A stretch of DNA of 64,000 nt. Source: Mastigias papua (Eukaryota > Cnidaria > Scyphozoa > Rhizostomeae > Mastigiidae). The stretch covers positions 18,512,784 to 18,576,783 of the forward strand of contig OZ025268.1 of the NCBI GenBank assembly GCA_964019165.1. Reading direction: 5' to 3'. Each line of letters begins with the position of its first letter. The stretch's first letter is position 1. The notes beneath the pieces are model-generated. The model had not been told where the DNA came from, did no database searches, and saw nothing but the letters and a program-made list of their open reading frames with translations. The position numbers and the translations under genes were made by a program. This document shows positions 58,701-64,000 of the stretch, one piece after another.

Positions 58701-61700
58701 GTCAATCTGCAATCAAAATGAATGAATTTCAATTTTGGTCATTTTTCGCCAAAATACCAAGGCTATAGCCTTACTTTTTGGCCAAATATGGCTCATTTTC
58801 ATCACTTTTCAATCTGCAATCAAAATGAATGAATTTCAATTTTGGTCATGTTTCGCCAAAATACCAAGGCTATAGCCTTGCTTTTTGGCCAAACATGGCT
58901 CAATTTCATCACTTTTCAATCTGCACTCAAAATGAATGAATTTCAATTTTGGTCATTTTTCGCCAAAATACCAAGGCTATAGCCTTACTTTTTGGCCAAA
59001 AATAGCGCAATTTCATCACTTGTCAATCTGCAATCAAAATGAATGAATTTCAATTTTGGTCATTTTTCGCCAAAATACCAAGGCTATAGCCTTACGTTTT
59101 GGCTTAAAATGGCTCATTTTCATCACTTGTCAATCTGCAATCAAAATGAATGAATTTGACTTTTGGTCATTTGTCGCCACAATACCAAGGCTATAGCCTT
59201 ACTTTTTGTCCAAAACTGGCTCATTTTCATCACTTTTCAATCTGCAATCAAAATGAATGAATATCAAGTTTGGTCATTTTTCGCCAAAATACCAAGGCTA
59301 TAGCCTTACTTTCTGGCCACAAATGGCTCATTTTCATCACTTTTCAATCTGCAATCAAAATAAATGAATTTCAATTCTGGTCATTTTTCGCCAAAATACC
59401 AAGGCTATAGCCTTACTGTTTGGCCAAAAGTGGCTCATTTTCATCACTTGTCAATCTGCAATCAAAATGAATGAATTTCAATTTTGGTCATTTTTCGCCA
59501 AAATACCAAGGCTATAGCCTTACTTTTTGGCCAAATATGGCTCATTTTCATCACTTGTCAATCTGCAATCAAAATGAATGAATTTGACTATTGGTCATTT
59601 TTCACCAAAATACCAAGGCTATAGCCTTACTTTTTGTCCAAAACTGGCTCATTTTCATCACTTTTCAATCTGCAATCAAAATGAATGAATTTCAATTTTG
59701 GTCATTTTTCGCCAAAATACCAAGGCTATAGCCTTATTTTTTTGGCCAAAAATGGCTCAATTTCATCACTTATCAATCTGCAATCAAAATGAATCAATTT
59801 CACTTTTGGTCATTTTTCGCCAAAATACCAAGGCTATAGCCTTACTTTTTGGCCAAACATGGCTCATTTTCATCACTTTTCAATCTGCAATCAAAATGAA
59901 TGAATTTCAATTCTGGTCATTTTTCGCCAAAATACCAAGGCTATAGCCTTACGTTTTGGCTTAAAATGGCTCATTTTCATCACTTGTCAATCTGCAATCA
60001 AAATGAATGAATTTGACTATTGGTCATTTTTCACCAAAATACCAAGGCTATAGCCTTACTTTTTGTCCAAAACTGGCTCATTTTCATCACTTTTCAATCT
60101 GCAATCAAAATGAATGAATTTCAATTTTGGTCATTTTTCGCCAAAATACCAAGGCTATAGCCTTACTTTCTGGCCAAAAATGTCTCATTTTCATCACTTT
60201 TCAATCTGCAATCAAAATGAATGAATTTCACTTTTGGTCATTTTTCGCCAAAATACCAAGGCTATAGCCTTACTTTTTGGCCAAAACTGGCTCATTTTCA
60301 TTACTTTTCAATCTGCAATCAACATGAATGAATTTCAAGTTTGGTCATTTTTCGCCAAAATACCAAGGCTATAGCCTTACGTTTTGGCTTAAAATGGCTC
60401 ATTTTCATCACTTGTCAATCTGCAATCAAAATGAATGAATTTGACTATTGGTCATTTTTCACCAAAATACCAAGGCTATAGCCTTACTTTTTGTCCAAAA
60501 CTGGCTCATTTTCATCACTTTTCAATCTGCAATCAAAATGAATGAATTTCAATTTTGGTCATTTTTCGCCAAAATACCAAGGCTATAGCCTTACTTTTTG
60601 GCCAATAATGTCTCATTTTCATCACTTTTCAATCTGCAATCAAAATGAATGAATTTCAATTTTGGTCATTTTTCGCCAAAATACCAAGGCTATAGCCTTA
60701 CTTTTTGGCCAAAAGTGGCTCATTTTCATCACTTGTCAATATGCAATCAAAATGAATGAATTTCAATGTTGGTCATTATTCGCCAAAATACCAAGGCTAT
60801 AGCCTTACTTTTTGGCCAAAAGTGGCTCATTTTCATCACTTGTCAATCTGCAATCAAAATGAATGAATTTCAATTTTGGTCATTTTTCGCCAAAATACCA
60901 AGGCTATAGCCTTACTTTTTGGCCAAATATGGCTCATTTTCATCACTTTTCAATCTGCAATCAAAATGAATGAATTTCAATTTTGGTCATGTTTCGCCAA
61001 AATACCAAGGCTATAGCCTTGCTTTTTGGCCAAACATGGCTCAATTTCATCACTTTTCAATCTGCACTCAAAATGAATGAATTTCAATTTTGGTCAATAT
61101 TCGCCAAAATACCAAGGCTATAGCCTTACTTTTTGGCCAAAAATGGCGCAATTTCATCACCTGTCAATCTGCAATCAAAATGAATGAATTTCAATTTTGG
61201 TCATTTTTCGCCAAAATACCAAGGCTATAGCCTTACGTTTTGGCTTAAAATGGCTCATTTTCATCACTTGTCAATCTGCAATCAAAATGAATGAATTTGA
61301 CTTTTGGTCATTTGTCGCCACAATACCAAGGCTATAGCCTTACTGTTTGTCCAAAACTGGCTCATTTTCATCACTTTTCAATCTGCAATCAAAATGAATG
61401 AATTTCAAGTTTGGTCATTTTTCGCCAAAATACCAAGGCTATAGCCTTACTTTCTGGCCACAAATGGCTCATTTTCATCACTTTTCAATCTGCAATCAAA
61501 ATAAATGAATTTCAATTCTGGTCATTTTTCGCCAAAATACCAAGGCTATAGCCTTACTTTTTGGCCAAAACTGGCTCATTTTCATCACTTGTCAATCTGC
61601 AATCAAAATGAATGAATTTCATTTTTGGTCATTTTTCGCCAAAATACCAAGGCTATAGCCTTACTTTTTGGCCAAAAATGGCTCACTTTCATCACTTATC

Positions 61701-64000
61701 AATCTGCAATCAAAATGAATCAATTTCACTTTTGGTCAATTTTCGCCAAAATACCAAGGCTATAGCCTTACTTTTTGGCCAAACGTGGCTCATTTTCATC
61801 ACTTGTCAATCTGCAATCAAAATGAATGAATTTCAATTTTGGTCATTTTTCGCCAAAATACCAAGGCTATAGCCTTACTTTTTGGCCAAAAGTGGCTCAT
61901 TTTCATCACTTGTCAATCTGCAATCAAAATGAATGAATTTCAATTTTGGTCATTTTTCGCCAAAATACCAAGGCTATAGTCTTACTTTTTGGCCAAATAT
62001 GGCTCATTTTCATCACTTTTCAATCTGCAATCAAAATGAATGAATTTCAATTTTGGTCATTTTTCGCCAAAATACCAAGGCTATAGCCTTACTTTTTGGC
62101 CAAAAATGGCGCAATTTCATCACTTGTCAATCTGCAGTCAAAATGAATGAATTTCAATTTTGGTCATTTTTCGCCAAAATACCAAGGCTATAGCCTTACG
62201 TTTTGGCTTAAAATGGCTCATTTTCATTACTTGTCAATCTGCAATCAAAATGAATGAATTTGACTTTTGGTCATTTGTCGCCACAATACCAAGGCTATAG
62301 CCTTACTTTTTGTCCAAAACTGGCTCATTTTCATCACTTGTCAATCTGCAATCAAAATGAATGAATTTCAAGTTTGGTCATTTTTCGCCAAAATACCAAG
62401 GCTATAGCCTTACTGTTTGGCCAAAAGTGGCTCATTTTCATCACTTGTCAATCTGCAATCAAAATGAATGAATTTCAATTTTGGTCATTTTTCGCCAAAA
62501 TACCAAGGCTATAGCCTTACTTTTTGGCCAAATATGGCTCATTTTCATCACTTTTCAATCTGCAATCAAAATGAATGAATTTCAATTTTGGTCATTTTTC
62601 GCCAAAATACCAAGGCTATAGCCTTACTTTTTGGCCAAATATGGCTCATTTTCATCACTTGTCAATCTGCAATCAAAATGAATCAATTTCAATTTTGGTC
62701 ATTTTTCGCCAAAATACCAAGGCTATAGCCTTACTTTTTGGCCAAACATGGCTCAATTTCATCACTTTTCAATCTGCAATCAAAATGACTGAATTTCAAT
62801 GCTGATCATTTGTCGCCAATCTACCAAGGCTATAGCCTTACTGTTTGTCCAAAACTGGCTCATTTTCATCACTTGTCAATCTGCAATCAAAATGAATGAA
62901 TTTCAAGTTTGGTCATTTTTCGCCAAAATACCAAGGCTATAGCCTTACTTTTTGCCCAAAAATGGCTCACTTTCATCACTTATCAATCTGCAATCAAAAT
63001 GAATCAATTTCACTTTTGGTCATTTTTCGCCAAAATACCAAGGCTATAGCCTTACTGTTTGGCCAAAAGTGGCTCATTTTCATCACTTGTCAATCTGCAA
63101 TCAAAATGAATGAATTTCAATTTTGGTCATTTTTCGCCAAAATACCAAGGCTATAGCCTTACTTTTTGGCCAAATATGGCTCATTTTCATCACTTTTCAA
63201 TCTGCAATCAAAATGAATGAATTTCAATTTTGGTCATTTTTCGCCAAAATACCAAGGCTATAGCCTTACTTTTTGGCCAAAAATGGCGCAATTTCATCAC
63301 TTGTCAATCTGCAGTCAAAATGAATGAATTTCAATTTTGGTCATTTTTCGCCAAAATACCAAGGCTATAGCCTTACGTTTTGGCTTAAAATGGCTCATTT
63401 TCATCACTTGTCAATCTGCAATCAAAATGAATGAATTTGACTTTTGGTCATTTGTCGCCACAATACCAAGGCTATAGCCTTACTTTTTGTCCAAAACTGG
63501 CTCATTTTCATCACTTGTCAATCTGCAATCAAAATGAATGAATTTCAAGTTTGGTCATTTTTCGCCAAAATACCAAGGCTATAGCCTTACTTTCTGGCCA
63601 CAAATGGCTCATTTTCATCACTTTTCAATCTGCAATCAAAATAAATGAATTTCAATTCTGGTCATTTTTCGCCAAAATACCAAGGCTATAGCCTTACTTT
63701 TTGGCCAAAACTGGCTCATTTTCATCACTTTTCAATCTGCAATCAAAATGAATGAATTTCATTTTTGGTCATTTTTCGCCAAAATACCAAGGCTATAGCC
63801 TTACGTTTTGGCCAAAACTGGCTCATTTTCATCACTTTTCAATCTGCAATCAAAATGAATGAATTTCAAGTTTGGTCATTTTTCGCCAAAATACCAAGGC
63901 TATAGCCTTACTTTTTGGCCAAAAATGGCTCACTTTCATCACTTATCAATCTGCAATCAAAATGAATCAATTTCACTTTTGGTCAATTTTCGCCAAAATA
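55740..64000. repeat. 107-bp satellite array, about 77 monomers
   Basis: Tandem monomers of 107 bp, head to tail to the window end; for example, AGGCTATAGC falls at 55871 and 55978. A monomer contains AATCTGCAATCAAAATGAAT, TTTGGTCATTTTTCGCC, the palindrome AAGGCTATAGCCTT, TTTTTGGCC and GGCTCATTTTCATCACTT. The first unit (55740-55845) is degenerate, as usual at array edges. Monomer variants are arranged in higher-order blocks of four in the left part. The array continues beyond the window. Open frames of up to 86 codons in it are repeat artefacts. Confidence 0.98.

Noticed and set aside
55740..64000. Repeated plus-strand ORFs of 76-86 codons (MNF.FGHFSPKYQGYS...) as a repeat protein family
   Set aside because: They arise because three 107-bp monomers make a stop-free stretch in some frames. 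They stop and shift with monomer variants and have no start context or domain.

Overview
This is a gene-poor, visibly AT-rich, repeat-dense piece of an animal nuclear genome. Every confident gene is split by GT-AG introns, and the families are animal ones: a rhodopsin-class GPCR, a TRPM2-type channel with a NUDT9-H tail, the ciliary chaperonin-like protein BBS12, mitochondrial TTC19 and the nucleolar RRM protein NIFK. Several kinds of decayed LINE and small DNA-transposon relics fill the rest. An ADP-ribose-pyrophosphatase tail that keeps its catalytic Nudix residues, an orphan ERY-type GPCR and abundant non-LTR elements suggest a non-vertebrate metazoan. A cnidarian would fit, but the sequence alone does not prove the lineage.

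Layout. 1-637 is a 28-bp minisatellite. 1030-3790 holds two degenerate CR1-like LINE pieces in opposite orientation. 4083-5352 (minus) is a two-exon GPCR. 5576-6420 is a 53-bp tandem array. 6.4-13.2 kb is mostly non-coding, with LINE tails on the minus strand, including an R2/NeSL-like finger-plus-endonuclease region. 13.6-21.2 kb (plus) carries nine exons encoding the C-terminus of a TRPM2-like channel; the pore and N-terminal exons were not found. 22.8-28.6 kb (plus) is a six-exon BBS12. 28.7-32.7 kb contains small inverted-repeat transposons. 32.7-41.5 kb (minus) is a complete ten-exon TTC19. 42.2-47.2 kb is a long pyrimidine tract, a LINE interrupted by a hAT-like MITE, a decayed unidentified ORF and a second insertion whose empty-site copy lies at about 52.2-52.5 kb. 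47.4-55.3 kb (plus) is a six-exon NIFK. From about 55.74 kb to the window end runs a 107-bp satellite.

The most striking non-coding signal is in the last NIFK intron. A perfect 76-bp inverted repeat with a 5-nt loop (53894-54050) encodes one complete type-I hammerhead ribozyme motif on each strand and abuts a long (TA)n tract. Type-I hammerheads with a tiny stem III are known from Penelope-like retroelements and related small elements, but no Penelope protein is visible here. The satellite is also notable: nearly every monomer carries the 14-bp perfect palindrome AAGGCTATAGCCTT, and the monomers are ordered in four-unit higher-order blocks.

The five genes are functionally unrelated (receptor, ADP-ribose-sensing channel, cilia, mitochondrial complex III, ribosome biogenesis). 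Nothing suggests a coordinated cluster. Exon boundaries were set by eye from splice consensus, phase continuity and family resemblance; no alignment or transcript data were available.
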